Part shown: positions 22,701 through 35,221 of the stretch, piece by piece
How positions within the stretch are numbered: position 1 is the stretch's first letter
Layout: each line of letters starts with the position of its first letter
Assembly: GCA_030386875.1 (NCBI GenBank)
Contig: CM059571.1
Location: 26,034,355-26,098,354, forward strand
Direction of reading: 5' to 3'
DNA from: Morinoia aosen
Taxonomy: Eukaryota > Arthropoda > Malacostraca > Amphipoda > Talitridae
DNA length: 64,000 nucleotides
Program-made: the position numbers and the translations under genes
The notes under the pieces: generated by a model
Seen by the model: only the letters and a program-made list of their open reading frames with translations
Databases searched by the model: none
What the model was told of the DNA's origin: nothing

Positions 22701-25700
22701 GTAAGACAGACCGGACAAGTGCACCGGTCAGACACTGACAAACAGACCGGGCATGCATATCGGTCAAGCAAATAGTTCGAGAGCATTTGTCAGGCTGGAC
22801 GGTCACACGTACAATTTGCTTAGCACCATGCACTTATTACCCTCACGGTAATACTTACTTCCAGTGAATCAATATTGCTACTGATCAGTTATATTATCAT
22901 GATAGGCAGAACTTGTAAATGCTTCTCTGATGAAGAAATTAACTAATTTACGGTAATTCAGTCAATACAGCAACCATCGTTGCAGCGTTAAGGAAACAGA
23001 AATAATGAACTCTGGAAAATATGTTGAAAACACAAAAAATAAATAAAAATAAATTTAATCCAAGTAATTTTCTGAACATCCACTACGGTCATCCGTACAA
23101 CGATCAAAAAAATTCCACATTAAAGACCAAAATTTCACAGAACAGGCACAAAGAGAATAACATATTTTGTAAAATTATGAGTCTCCATAAAACAGCGACT
23201 TGTGGCTCAAATTAGATTTTACTTTCAAACATCCAAGTTCAAGAAATGCTCTCGTTGGAAAAGTATCCTAGATTGATCTTACAGTTCAGTTTTATGCTGA
23301 GGTTGAGAAAACCGGAGAAGTAATTTTAAAGACAATGACAGAAATAAATCAGTGGTTTTCGAATGATTTTTACCACTTCAGTTTCAGGCAGCTGAAGTAA
23401 CTGGTGAATTTCAGTCCAGCCTGTACGAAGGCTAGCCGTGTGAAAAAGTTTGCCGGTTTCTGTGATATCAAATCTCAATGAAACATTGATTAACTCTGAC
23501 CCAGAATACTAATACTTGGCACAGAGACTGAGCAATCAACAGACGACCTTGGTTAAAAACATCAACGGTTAACACTTAAATGACGTTCATCAACAAGTTT
23601 TCAAGTAATTTCTAGGGAAAAGTGTATGGAAGTGTTCAACTTTGCAGTCAGTCGCAGAATCAAACTCAAAGTAACGGTAGACACAACGAATATTATGATC
23701 GATTTCTGTTTTAACGGGTAAAGTATATTGAAAGTTTATTGGGGAGAATAATTGTGCAATAAATTACTGAAAGGTATGTATAATTGCAATGTATGTAAAA
23801 TTTGACTAGCTTGTTAGTTTGAAACAAGTAAAAATCAGCAACCACCACACGGCTCGTCCATTGAAGTAAAACAAGAGGACCAGATAAGATGAACTTGACG
23901 TAAAAGAATCTACGCTCTTCTCCCCAAGATGGATCGAATCAAATACCTTTTGCTGAAGCTCATGAGCTCTTAATCTACAGCCTGAATTATGGGTCGCTTG
24001 CAAAACAAATAGTACGTATTTTACGAGCTCTTTCGTCGCTCCGTGCCTCCAATAAGCTTAATAAAGCCAGTATAAATCGCCAATAAAGGGCATCATGTTT
24101 CCGTTCCACGTCGCATCAGGGCCAAGATGATACAGATTACTGCAGTAACAGATTTATCTGAACGTGTTCACTTTCGGAGCGAGAAACGAGAAGGAAATAT
24201 AAAGTAACAAATAATTTTGCGTAAAAAGGTGTTTCAGTGCCCCAAAGGTTTGTGCAAAACGCATTCGAAGTTAAAAAAAATGAATGAAGGCCTTCGACTT
24301 TAGAGGTTTGGATAAGGAACTATATGAATGAGATGCTGCATGAAAAATTGTGATACAAAAGGAAAATCTTAAACCCTAGTTCAACAGTATGAATTGTTCA
24401 AGCAAATCAGTTGTTAATTTTTCACATGAATGGCATTTATATGATGCTACGTCAGAGGTATTTATATAATGCTATGTCACTAAAACATTGTCCATTTACA
24501 CGTCATTAAGTGCCCGTAAAATTCTGTGAATATCCATCAACCATTGCTCAGATGAGCCACATCATGTTTGACGAAGTTTTAGGCTGAGCAAAGAAGGGGC
24601 AAAGTCAATAATATAACTTTCAATTAAACTTGAGCTAGACGATATGATACAACAATGAAGCCACGAGAAATTAAGATGGCCAAGTTTCCATGCAATTTCA
24701 GCTCTTTAAACAATATGGCCAAATTTCTAGCATGACGTAGATGAGGCAGAGGGCTGGAAAATTTCACTTTAGCTTTCATTCCAAGTTTTGACTCGACAAT
24801 CTGCACGTAATTTGCAGAGCGTGGTAACAAATTGAGAATTCATTTTAGCCCATCAGACACCACTGCACTGCGGCGCCTGCTCCATCAAACGAAAGCCAGC
24901 TTCCCCCAATTTAGAGCAGAAGTCAAGAGTCTATCTGTAGGCGCCGCCGTTAAATGGCTCCATGAGAGGCGGTTATAGTTGAAACAGAAATTTGAGCACA
25001 AAAAATAAATTCCTTTCTAAGTCCTGATAAAATTCGTGTAATGTTACATACAAATAAATGATCAGAGGAAAATATCAGGTTATATTCCTAGAGTCCAATT
25101 GAAATATTATATTTGATATCCTAACCAGAATAGATACAGAAATCAGTGATAGCAAAACGCGAACGGAATGAGCGAGAATAAGAATATGAATGAGCAGTAA
25201 TTCTGACGTAAAATAAATGAATTATTACGGTATTTAAAAGTGGGGCAATTAAGTTCAGGTACAACACAGGAAGTTCAAACAAAGATGTGGAATTTCCTAA
25301 GAGTAATTTCTGTTTCAATTAGAACAGGTAAATTATGTGAACCCCAAGCAAAAAGTGGCAATTATACAAAAGTTTGCATGAAAGCTGACATTCTCAGCTA
25401 CCTCCAGCATTCCACACATCTGAAATATCCTAGTAAAAGCCGTGGATTCTCCATGAACAATTCAATTAAACGACTAAAATTATAACTTTGAATCGTTTAC
25501 AACTACGCAAGCAGCCATTCGGTGAGAAAAATACTGACATTTCTACTTGTAATTATTTATTTTTGCGTGGTTTGTGCTTAAATATAGCATTCGTGAACGT
25601 CCTCGCATTGACATTTGCAAAATCAGAACGTTTCATGCCGCCAAAACCACTCACTGAAAGTTTTCTCCGGTAAATGTAGAAACAAGTACACAAGCAGTAA

Positions 25701-25870
25701 TGAAACCCTTTTGAAAATTAAAAATTTAAGGCAGTCGGAAACTATTGCATTAGTGTCCGTTTTCTTTGTGGGGAGACCGCTTTTTGTTCGAGCTTTTTGG
25801 CAAATTTTGTTCACGAGAAAAAATAAACTTTTCAGACGCCAGGGTTCCTCAAAGCTTCAGAGACCAAACT
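22701..25870. other. Intron, nothing recognised
   Basis: AT-rich. A small GC-richer patch at 24850-24960 with GGCGCCGCAGTGCAGTGG on the minus strand looks repeat-like but has no second copy here. Confidence 0.5.
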
Positions 25871-26091
25871 ACTACAATCAGCGAGGGACGACGTAACTTG
25901 GCGCGACGGGTTTTGCTGCGTGTGCGTGAAGCTCGCTGGAGTTGACGCGCCTCTGGCTTGTCAAGCACCTCTGGCGTCTACTCGGTGCCCTCACCTGATT
26001 TCTGTATCGAAGGTTGTCACCCCAGCGACGCAGGCGTACATGCTGTAGTGTACGGTGAGCTTGGTGGCAGCTACAGCTTCTTCTTATACTG

Positions 26092-26985
26092 CCCGACAGC
26101 TAATAAATATTAATACTATTACTAGCCCGCAAAGTCTTACTATTACTGCCTATTACTTATCACTATTACTTTTTCGTTGCCTACAATCAATTGTCTCTAC
26201 TCCCTAAGTCATTGCTTGCTGCCTAAAGCTGTTACTATTACTGCGTAGAGCTATAACTATTACTATCACTGCCTTGCGCTGAAATCATTACAAATAATGC
26301 TATTACTATTGCTATCATAGCCTAGAGCTATCAGTATTACTGTCTAGAGCTATGTATTACTGTTTAGAACGATTACATACTATTTATTTAAATGTTTTGG
26401 GCTCGTACTATGTCTAACACAACCGCGAGCTTTTACTATTACATCTGGGAGCTATTGTTGTTACTCCTAAGACCAATCACAATTACTATGCCTAGCTATA
26501 GTTATAAGTATTATTGTTACTCCTGAAAGCTACTACATTACTATTACTCAGGAGCTATTACTCCAAGGGCTCAGAGTAATTAACAACAGTTCCTGGAAGC
26601 TAACGATTTTGCTAATTCAACGTCAAGCTATTACTTCTAATGCCCAATGTAATCAATATTATTTGTTCCGCCTAGAGCTATTATTATTACTATTGCAGCC
26701 TATAGCTTCGCTGTTATTATAACTTTAAAGAACTTACTTGTACAACTACGACCTAGAGCTATTAGTATTTCTATTACTGCTTAGTGCTGTTACTCCTACT
26801 ATTACTCCTACTATTACTATCATAATTAATATTATTTCAACTATTGCTATTACTTTTACTTACCCCTAATTATTACTGCTTGCATTACTATTAACATTAT
26901 TAGTAAAGTAACAAAGTAACAGTAATATTGACTATTAGTATTACTGCCTGAGTTATTAATATTACAATTACTGAAAAAAAATTCA
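26092..26985. repeat. Degenerate ATTACT-rich tandem array
   Basis: About 0.9 kb dominated by variants of CTATTACTATTACTGCCTAG and GAGCTATTACT. The unit length drifts (roughly 18-35 bp), so it looks like an old minisatellite grown from the trinucleotides ATT and ACT. A GC-richer segment (25880-26080) precedes it. No coding frame crosses it. Confidence 0.85.
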
Positions 26986-27159
26986 CTGAAGTTAATTTTA
27001 AGGTTAAAAATAAACTTTGCAATTCACTTTAATTCAGTAACTTTACCTTCGTTTATTTTTCAATTTCAATTATCAGTTTAAAATTTATGGCGCTGACCCT
27101 TTCTATGCTTCTCTAATCTTTACGACGAAGTATAAGAATCAGCCGCGGCTGCTCACCGC

Positions 27160-27530
27160 TGGGCATGCTCGGCGCCACAGAGGCAGATTCTTCTGAGCCT
27201 CGCCTTCATTCTGTGATTAACTCAGTCTTACCCCGGCAACCGATCTCTCACAAACTAACAGTGTTCTATGTGACCTTTAATTTCTCATGCTGTGCCAAGT
27301 GTTGTTTACAGTGTACGTCTGTACAAATGGTGGTTCGCGTCTGTGGGACTGCACGGTTAACTTTTTCACCAAGCAATCGCTCGTGCACCACTACCGAGTC
27401 GAGACCCGACCATCGTTACAGTTTTGTCCTCCACCTCCCCTGCGCTGCGCTACGATGCTCATCCCGTCTCCTCCCCTCTGGACGGCTGAGAGACACTACT
27501 GCCTATTCGATGGTGCGACATAGTTAAGGT
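27160..27530 (+). other. GC-richer block with a zinc-finger-like stretch, unresolved
   Basis: Two overlapping plus frames are open (120 codons from 27165, 78 from 27287). The second contains RLWDCTVNFFTKQSLVHHYR; the F-x-K-x-S-L-x-x-H part resembles a C2H2 zinc finger, but the expected C-x2-C pair is not in place. It may be decayed transposon coding sequence or coincidence. Confidence 0.2.
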
Positions 27531-27616
27531 CAGCGCCATTTCAAATTTTTCTGTCGTGCAGTTTCTGTCAGTCTCGTCAACCTAAATTATAAATAGCAGA
27601 GAAACCTAATTACTTA

Positions 27617-27720
27617 ATTACTCAATTTCTCAATTACTTGAAATTACTCAATTTCTCAATTACTTGAAATTACTCAATTTCTCAATTACTTGAAATTACT
27701 CAATTTCTCAATAACGTGAA
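27617..27720. repeat. 26-bp tandem repeat, four copies
   Basis: Unit ATTACTCAATTTCTCAATTA plus CTTGAA, four head-to-tail copies, the last with three changes. It is followed at 27723 by GCGTGGACCTCTAGTCGGCC, a segment that returns with one change at 28012-28035. Confidence 0.95.
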
Positions 27721-27746
27721 TCGCGTGGACCTCTAGTCGGCCACCG

Positions 27747-30400
27747 AACTTAACACTTTGACCGCAGCGTGACCCACCGGTGGTACACGGAGGTAATTTT
27801 CACAACGCTGCAGACCGACCAGTAGTCACAAACACAATTTCCATAAATACTTAATCAAAGCTAAATGAAGGCATGATCCAGTTCATGTTTGCTATTTTCA
27901 ACATTGCGCACTGCAGTTGACTTTTAATTTGAGTTTGGTGTTGAACTTAATATTTAGTAGTTGCGGTTAAAGTGTTAATTACCTTGTTACTATTACTAAA
28001 TTACTCGACTTGCGTGGACCGCTAGTCGGCCACCGTCCTCAATTGACTAGTTACTCAATATTACTCTAATACGTAATTTCTAATAGTATTCGGTTTTCTC
28101 TCCCGACAGTTGTGTCAGGCACTGGGGTTTCTGAGCGCACTGATGGGGTGCGCAACACTCCCCTTATCCTCGGTTACCCAAGATTAGGATTCGTTCTTGT
28201 TTATTTATCTATAAATTCTCGTAAACCTATTTCGTTTCCGTCCCCTGCTATAATGCCTGGTATTTTATTTGTCGATTACTGACTGATCTATGACTATTAC
28301 CACGTAGGAGCTATTACAGTACAAGCCAATATTTGAAGCTAATGAGCATTTGTTTCAACTACATTTTTTCTTCACCACCTTGGTATGTAATCTATTTGAA
28401 GAAAACTAATATATTTGTTGCCAGCACCCAGAAACTGCCTTGAAGGAAATAAAGATTTGCTCCTCTCCTAAATTTTAGGAATGGACGGATTGTGAGGCTC
28501 GATCCTTTCCTTTTTCAACAATACTTAGATTTTCGGTTGTAAATGCCTCATGATGCGTGCCAGCTAGAGGCAGGCTTTGATGCAGTGCTAACTGGCTGCC
28601 ACCCTCAGGAGAAAGCCCTTAACTATACTGTATATTCCTTAGTGAGCACTACGAGTAGCAAAAGTACTTCATCTGAAATCTTTCCCAGTGAACTATCATG
28701 ATAAATTTCTAATTTAAAGATTAAGCATTAAATTAGATTAAAGGTTAGCATGCTCTATTGATGAGAGAGCTAATGAATATTCGGTAACTAAGCCTCATTT
28801 TGTCCTCACGCTCGTACATATTCAAAAAAATTTTTGACAAGTGTGTAGCAAAATTACGCTTATCCTTGAAAATTTAATGATGATTAAGATGCTTTAACCA
28901 AATATGGCCGATTTTAAACGATGTGTTCGGCATATCTGATCAGAAACATTGATGTAAAAAATTTATTCACCTGAATTTATGTACATTCCATCTTTTGAGC
29001 GCAAGCTATGACTAAAAAAAGATTAATAAGACGTTTAGGTATTAGGAAAACTGCATAAAGCAATGTGGCATAAAAAAAATAAGTGGAAGATCATACTGCG
29101 TGCGGCTATGTAGCAATTACGCGACATTAATCACAGAAAAAATATTCAAGTGTCCGCTCAAGAAAACGTCTTGCGTTTAAGGTATCGAAGACGAATTAGG
29201 TAATTAACACGAACAAAGAAAGCAACGCTGGACCTTAGCCCTTTGTGTCGAAGCTCCGTCTTTCTTGGCCATCATTTAACAATTTCCTTACTAGAACACA
29301 AACTAGTAGTTATGATTCATACTAATGAACTGATCTTGAGGCGTGTGAAGACACTAGTGATTGGAACACATTTTCCATGAAGTTAAACGCTAGGTTCCTC
29401 AAATGCGATAAACTTCCTCCCAAGATGGAGGTATCGCTGCAACTCTGCAACAAGTTCTTTATCAGTGGCAGTTTTTCCGAGTTCAATTTACCCGTTGATC
29501 CAGAGTTTGTTTTACAAAAAAACTTCACAATATTATGTTGACAACGAAAGCTAACCGGCATTACGAAAACTAACATTGAATTGAAAGAGTGGCTTTTCAA
29601 ATTTAGAGAATATGTCATACAAGATAATCGTAACACAAACTCTGTTCACACCATTCTCACAGTTGGGAATTATTTTACGCAACCATTTAAAATGTTTAGC
29701 TTGCTGTCGAATGTACTGAATTGAAAACGGAAACTCGCGTTTCTAATCAGGCATATGTGAAAGGAAAGAAGTACTGGGAGGAATAATGAGGAAGGCATGA
29801 ATTTAGCAGATATGTCTTTAAAACAACTGTAAATAACATGTTTTATTAGAAAATAGATGTCTACTAATATTGAGCAATCGAATACTAAGACTTAAATCAA
29901 ACCATATAACTAATTCTCTCTGTAAATCCATGTTAACAAAATATGCGGCCTGAAACCTCGCACATTGCATGGTTTTTAATTCTAAAGCTACAGGCAAACC
30001 ATATTTTTCCAGTCGATTCACAGATTATCTTTCCTCGTTTAGTTCAAAATTCGTATGTTTTATCGGTTGATTTTCCCCGATCACTGGCATTAACTGAGTG
30101 TCGTACACTCTATTTTATTTGTTTCACAACTGAGTCAGTGATTCCTCTCGGTTAAGAGAAATAAAATGTGCATTTCGTTTGTCAGATACACTAATCATAC
30201 AATTAAAACCAGCGAGTTATTTGCTCTAAGCAAGAGTTAATGCTTCCATAAAGTCAAGACATCTAATGAATGAGGAAACCCCGACTCCTGGCTCACACGC
30301 TCATAAATTTACCAGAAAAACAGGGTCGGAGCTCAACTTGAAGAAGATTTGAGAGCGTTATAAGGGCATCACATCACCTGAAGTTTGCGTGCAGAGAGAG
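27747..30400. other. Intron, nothing recognised
   Basis: Unmatched sequence up to the exon at 30.5 kb; the short frames show no domain. Confidence 0.5.
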
Positions 30401-30429
30401 CGGGAGGGACTCGCTTAGACGTCGTTGGC

Positions 30430-30466
30430 CGGAAATACCCACCTGCACGTTGTTGTGTAAAATAAC
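30430..30466 (-). other. Diverged echo of the 30.5-kb exon donor
   Basis: On the minus strand AACGTGCAG/GTGGGTATTTCCG repeats, 79 bp downstream, the real junction GACGTGCAG/GTGAGTCTTCCCG. Over about 38 aligned positions I count 27 matches, with the core ACGTGCAGGTG identical. It is intronic. It may be an old local duplication or a chance alternative donor; using it would lengthen the exon through the intervening 79 nt. Confidence 0.5.
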
Positions 30467-30520
30467 CTGTTTGGGAGTCATAGGGAAGAAAGGCCCGCGT
30501 CGTCAGACGGGAAGACTCAC

Positions 30521-30710
30521 CTGCACGTCATTGAAGCTCGTCCCAGCGCGTGTGATCTTGTCCCACGACTGCGACGTGCTACACAACCGCGCGTTCTTGG
30601 CCACCATCACACCCAGCCGCTCTATGGCCACGAGGCGAGGCATCGTGGCGTCCAGCAGCTCGTTGTTCATCACGATCACGAGGGCGAAGTTCAAATATGC
30701 CCTCTCGCCT
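30521..30710 (-). CDS. InR: InR exon: C-terminal half of L1 domain
   Basis: A 190-nt exon (1 nt plus 63 codons). The first A completes an Arg codon with the 61.8-kb exon, giving the family's VIRG turn followed by LNFALVIVM (INSR: FYNYALVIFEM). Then come ATMPRLVAIERLGVMVAKN, ARLC and SQSWDKI, equal to the INSR run ending EKNADLC and TVDWSLI. The cysteine after the final beta helix turn and the Trp are conserved. The acceptor is ACTGCGGCAG and the donor is GTGCAG/GTGAGTC, ending in phase 0. The RIEKN-like strand is altered to MVAKN, which hints at a fast-evolving copy. Confidence 0.88.
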
Positions 30711-32373
30711 CTGCCGCAGTGTCAAAATAGCGTTAGTAAAACAAGTGGAACCTTTTATTTATACACTATTTAAATTAGATGCAAAGTTATAACGTGAGCA
30801 GTTTCATGGTTATTAGAAATAATGTGAATGAATACGTTAGTGTTACTTTAGAGGAGAAAAGTATTAGAGCAGGTGTTCACTAAAAAATTCCACTCAGTCA
30901 AATACTAGCAATGATATTTATTGAACGGCAGAGGGTGAACTCACACGGAATTTTCAAGTCAGCATTTAAAAAGTGAATAGAAAAAACAATCCATCCTATG
31001 TAAGAAATACTGAAACTGCTAATTTCCCTGAAACAAATGTAATGTAAACAATGTACGATTAAAAACTTTATAATATTCGGAAAAAATCTAATTCACGTTT
31101 TTAGGTATGACAACTAGCGATGAAAACCAATTTTGAACCAAGCAGCGGCAGCGACATAAGCTTAAGCAATGTAGGCCTTTGGACATCTGGTGAGTCATTC
31201 TTGGTCTTTCCCATCAAAATCGCCGTGACGGAGTGCTAAGTTTGGCTTCTCAGTCCTTCTATTATACCTGCACAATATTAAGTATTTGACCTTGCAGTCC
31301 GTGAAATAGAAAACTGAACATCTGGGGTTAGGCGTTCCAAAACTGCGAGTGATTGAATTATTTTCCCTGTTTCTGAGGGTTACGTACAGCCGCCTGCAGC
31401 CCTGTAGCTAAACATGTTTCCTTTAGCTTTCTCTCCGTCCAGAACTTTGACTTGCTTTGAACGAGGTATCCTCGAATGAATCTATTATTTAACATCACGA
31501 ATCATCTTCTGGACGCGCCGCTTGCTCATAAACGAAGTCCTACTCTGTTCTCAATCAGCGAAACGACTTCGCACTGAATTACATTGGCTGATATTAATCC
31601 AAAGTGAATTCGAAAACTTTTCTTGACACGTGTTGATGCAAATTCGAGAGGCACTGAAGAAATTACGGCTATTTTTACGAACAATGCCCGTTTTTAAGTC
31701 TTATAAGTTTTATTTATCTAAGGAAGAAACCTACTCTTCTTGCATATTAAGAGAATGCAGATAGCTCTCCTCGCAGAATTGAACAAAACTGTTTTCTTCA
31801 ACGAATATAGAAACCAAAATTTCAAATTTCACTAGCTGGACTATGCGTTCAATTTGACGGTGATTAAGGCTCAAAGCTGAAAATTGTAAAACAGACAAGA
31901 CGCTCCAAGGGAAATTATAGTTTTGCGGTAAAAAGTTCTTTTGAAGTTCAAAGGCATGAAGTCGAATCTAAGTGTAATTTCACGAGACTTAACCAACGAA
32001 CATCTGTCTTGAAATGCCTCACCACCACCGCGTTATTGACTGGAAGTTGATCACCTCAAATCAAACTCGAATTTCATGGCAAGTGGACCCGTAAAGACTT
32101 CGAAGTTCTAGCTGCAGAAATGAGGCTCCTTTATGACAAATTTTTAGAAAGAAAAAAAGCGAGGCTTAACTTATCGCAAAGCATGAAGTCAGTTTGTCCA
32201 TTTAAAAACTGATTTTGAACCTACTTTTTCAACATGTCAAAAGTCTGGAGAGGGCATCAACAAAATAGACAGAAGAAGAACTACAATCAAAAGCACATAT
32301 CGTCTTGAGAGCGGTCAGTGTTAAAAAGTTCCATCCATATACAGTATCGGCCATACTATAAGAAACACAAATA
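30711..32373. other. Intron between the L1 exons, nothing recognised
   Basis: AT-rich with only short frames. Confidence 0.5.
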
Positions 32374-32660
32374 ACACCGACATAAATCAGTATATTGCTT
32401 AGAAAGTAATGAATAAATCGCAAAAAAAATTTTAACAAATAAAAATTAGACCATAATGCACAAATCATATACAAAGTTACAAGACTTTACATAATAGTTT
32501 TCCAAAAAATTTGAGATGCACAAAAACGGGGAATTCAGACCTGGAAAAAAGTTAAGGAACCATGTTGTAAATTGTTTCCGTACCGCAGACGGGACCGGAA
32601 CGGTTTTCTGTAAACTACATGAATTTCTGGATGCACCTATCAGACTCGCGCGGCGCCGTC

Positions 32661-32821
32661 ATAACACATAAGTTATCCCACTTGTAACTATCTAAATAAT
32701 GCACCTATCGACTTCAAATTACTCTCAAGCAATAGAAAGTTTTAATCTTTCGTCTGAGAGTAATTTGAAATCGATAGGTGCATTATTTCGAAAGTTACAA
32801 GTGGGTGAACATATGTGTTGT
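32661..32821. repeat. Long hairpin (about 69-bp arms, 23-nt loop)
   Basis: Left arm 32661-32729 and right arm 32753-32821 are inverted copies sharing CCCACTTGTAACT, AAATAATGCACCTATCG and TTCAAATTACTCTCA, with about ten mismatches. It sits between the Tc1 coding remnant and its left inverted repeat, so it is a secondary insertion. In an InR pre-mRNA it could fold into a long stem. Confidence 0.9.
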
Positions 32822-32879
32822 ATTAAAGGCGGGGCTTATCTGGAAAAGATCCAGCGATTGTGAGCCAAATAGTAATAAA

Positions 32880-34905
32880 ATTTAGTATTTTGTAAACATT
32901 CCCATAGTTTCAATGACTTCCCTGCATCGATCGTCAACCACATGACCGAATTGATGTTTTACAAAAATTGACAGCTAACCCCTTCTATTCATCTTTCAGT
33001 CAATTCCACACATGATCCTGATTTTGTGGACTTCTTTCCTCCTCTCTCTCCATTAATCTTTCATATATTTTATATACGGTTGAGGTCGGGGCTCAGGGCT
33101 GGCCAGTTCATCAGGGGAATTCTTTCTTCAAAAAATGCGGTGCTGCTATAGCGAGAGGTCTGCCAAGCGGCCGAGTGTCCCCAAAAAAACAATACCCAAT
33201 TTAAGGGCTGTAATTGAGGCACAATTAAACTTACAAAAAATTGGGAAGTGACATTTTGTTTATTAACATTTGTTCCATCTCCGTACAAAATATCAGAAGA
33301 ATTTATTCAACTCTTTTCGTTAAACAGTATTTTTAGCGACCGAGACTGAAAACGTGTTTGCACACTTTTGTTGAACTTCGATTTTTATGATTATAAACCA
33401 TGATTTAAATAACTTTCTACCGTTTTTTAAATGGAAAATGCCCCTAAAATAAGATAAAAAAAAACAATCTAAATGTTCCTCCTATTGCTCGTTTGTTGCA
33501 AGGTGATTTGGAACATTTGCTGCAATCATCATCAATTTGCATCATCGGCCAATTTACTGTACGATGATGCTCTCGTCAGCGATGGCGGGAATGAGGAGGC
33601 GAGTGCAACTGTGTATTGCGAGAAACGGAGGACACACCTAAGAAAACGAACAATAAGAGGAACATTTTTATTTTTTATTTTAGTGACATTTTATATTCAA
33701 TAAACAGTTGAAAGTTATTAAAAACATGGTTTTAATATCAAAAAATTCGAAGTTTAACAAAATTGTGCAAACAGGTTTTCAGTACTGGTCACCAAAAATA
33801 CTGCCTAAAGAAAACGGTAGGATCAATTCTTCTGAAATTTTGTACAGAGATGGAACAATTATCAAAAAATAATACGAGACTTATAATTTTTTGGTCAATT
33901 TAATAGTTTCATAATAACAGCCCATGAAAATTGGGTATCGTTTTTTTTTCGGCACCCTGTATAGCATGAGATCTACCTCTAGCTAGTACAATAATGTGAG
34001 CTTAGGTTAGATTACTTATGAATATTACTTATTTCCATGCATTAAATTTAGAGATAAAAACATAACATGTACATCTCAAACTGTATCTGTATAGGCGATT
34101 TATAGTGGTAGACCTCACGCTAATGTAGCACTAAAAAGGCCCTAACATTCCTAGCCTTGCATGTAGCAAGGTGCTTTGTCCTGCATGAAAATGGGGCTAA
34201 GGTGTAAGTTTGGTACCACATGTCGCTGAAAAAGCCGTATGTAAATCTCATCATTGATTTTGCCCTGCATACTGATGATGGGGCCAACTCCAGTGGAGGA
34301 AATCATTTCCACGCCATCACACTGCCACCACCAAAATTGGCTTTTTTCTTAACACATTGAGGAGACGGTCGTTTACTTGCTATGAGGCGTACAAGAAAAA
34401 TACAGACATGATGTTGCTGTCAGAATCGAAGAAGTTGAACTTGGATTCGTCACAGAAATGAATTGCATCTCATTGTGTTTCAGTCCAAACAGCAGGTTCT
34501 CTCGCAAACTCCAGACGTGTCTTTTGGTTTTGCTTTGAAACGAGAGACCTCGAAGCTGGAAACCGGGTATGCAATCCTATATTTTGCAAACTTGCAAGAA
34601 ACTGTTTTCCTCGAGATGTTATTCCATGTCTATGCTCTAAATTAAAGAGGAATTGATGAAGCAGCTTCAAAATGGTCTTTTACATCCATTCTCGCAATCG
34701 ATCTGCCCTTTGAAATACTTTTGGTGGTCTACTAGTTTTTCGTTTAGCATTTAACCTCTTATCTGTGTTATACCAGTTTCTTACGCGATGAACGACACCT
34801 TTAGACCTACGGAGAATTGCAACTATTTCTGAAATTGACGTTTTTTATGGTTGGCAATAACGGGTTCTTCTCCAGCGAGAGAGAGTGGTTTACATGTTGA
34901 AGCCG
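32880..34905 (-). pseudogene. Tc1-like transposase, broken and interrupted
   Basis: In transcript order the minus strand gives an HTH-like ISEIVAILRRSKGVVHRV, KTSRPPKV, GLHTRFPASRSLVSKQNQKT with RLEFARE, FCDESKFNFFDSDSN (first catalytic Asp region), GGGSVMAW, GVGPIISMQGKINDE, FMQDKAP (second Asp), then, after the foldback insertion, ERIPLMNWPALSPDLNR (region of the third acidic residue) and a tail near RCREVIETMGM-like codons. Several frames and stops interrupt it, so it cannot make a transposase. Family knowledge: such proteins cut and paste at TA sites. Confidence 0.82.
33172..33961. mobile_element. Foldback element nested in the Tc1-like transposon
   Basis: Arms of about 250 bp (33172-33430 and 33700-33961) are inverted copies, sharing TTGTTCCATCTC, GTACAAAAT, TCAGAAGAATT and CTGAAAAC. 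The right end reversed is TACAGGGTGCCGAAAAAAAA; the left is GAGTGTCCCCAAAAAAAC. The 270-bp centre has a 76-codon frame (33473-33703) containing LLYDDALVSDGGNEEAS with no known family. It splits the Tc1 transposase just before the WPALSPDLN region. Confidence 0.85.
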
Positions 34906-35221
34906 CCATATTGCTTGCAAAACATTCTAGTTCAAATGTTGTATGAATATGGTCTTCAATTTTTTAAAAATGCTCTATTGAGTAATTTGAAATGAATTAA
35001 GCAAATTTTAAAGACATTGACAGCATCGTTCCTCAACTCTTTTCCAGGTCTGAATTCCTCCGTTTCTGTTCATCTTAAATTTTTCGAAAAGTACTATGTA
35101 CTATCTTGAAACTTTGTTTATGATTTATGCATAATGATTTATTCTTCATTTGGGGAAAATTTCATTTCATTACGAGTTCCTCATTTCTTTCTTAAAGTAA
35201 TATACTGATTTAAGTCGGTGT

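Larger units (their letters stand above)
32374..35221 (-). mobile_element. Decayed Tc1-like DNA transposon with about 200-bp inverted repeats
   Basis: Ends ACACCGACATAAATCAGTAT (32374 on) and, reversed, ACACCGACTTAAATCAGTAT (to 35221) open inverted repeats of about 200 bp that stay alignable to about 32574 and 35015. TA precedes the left end. The transposase is on the minus strand. About 0.96 kb of the 2.85 kb is inserted foldback sequence (32661-32821 and 33172-33961). It is long inactive and lies in the 31-kb intron. Confidence 0.85.
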
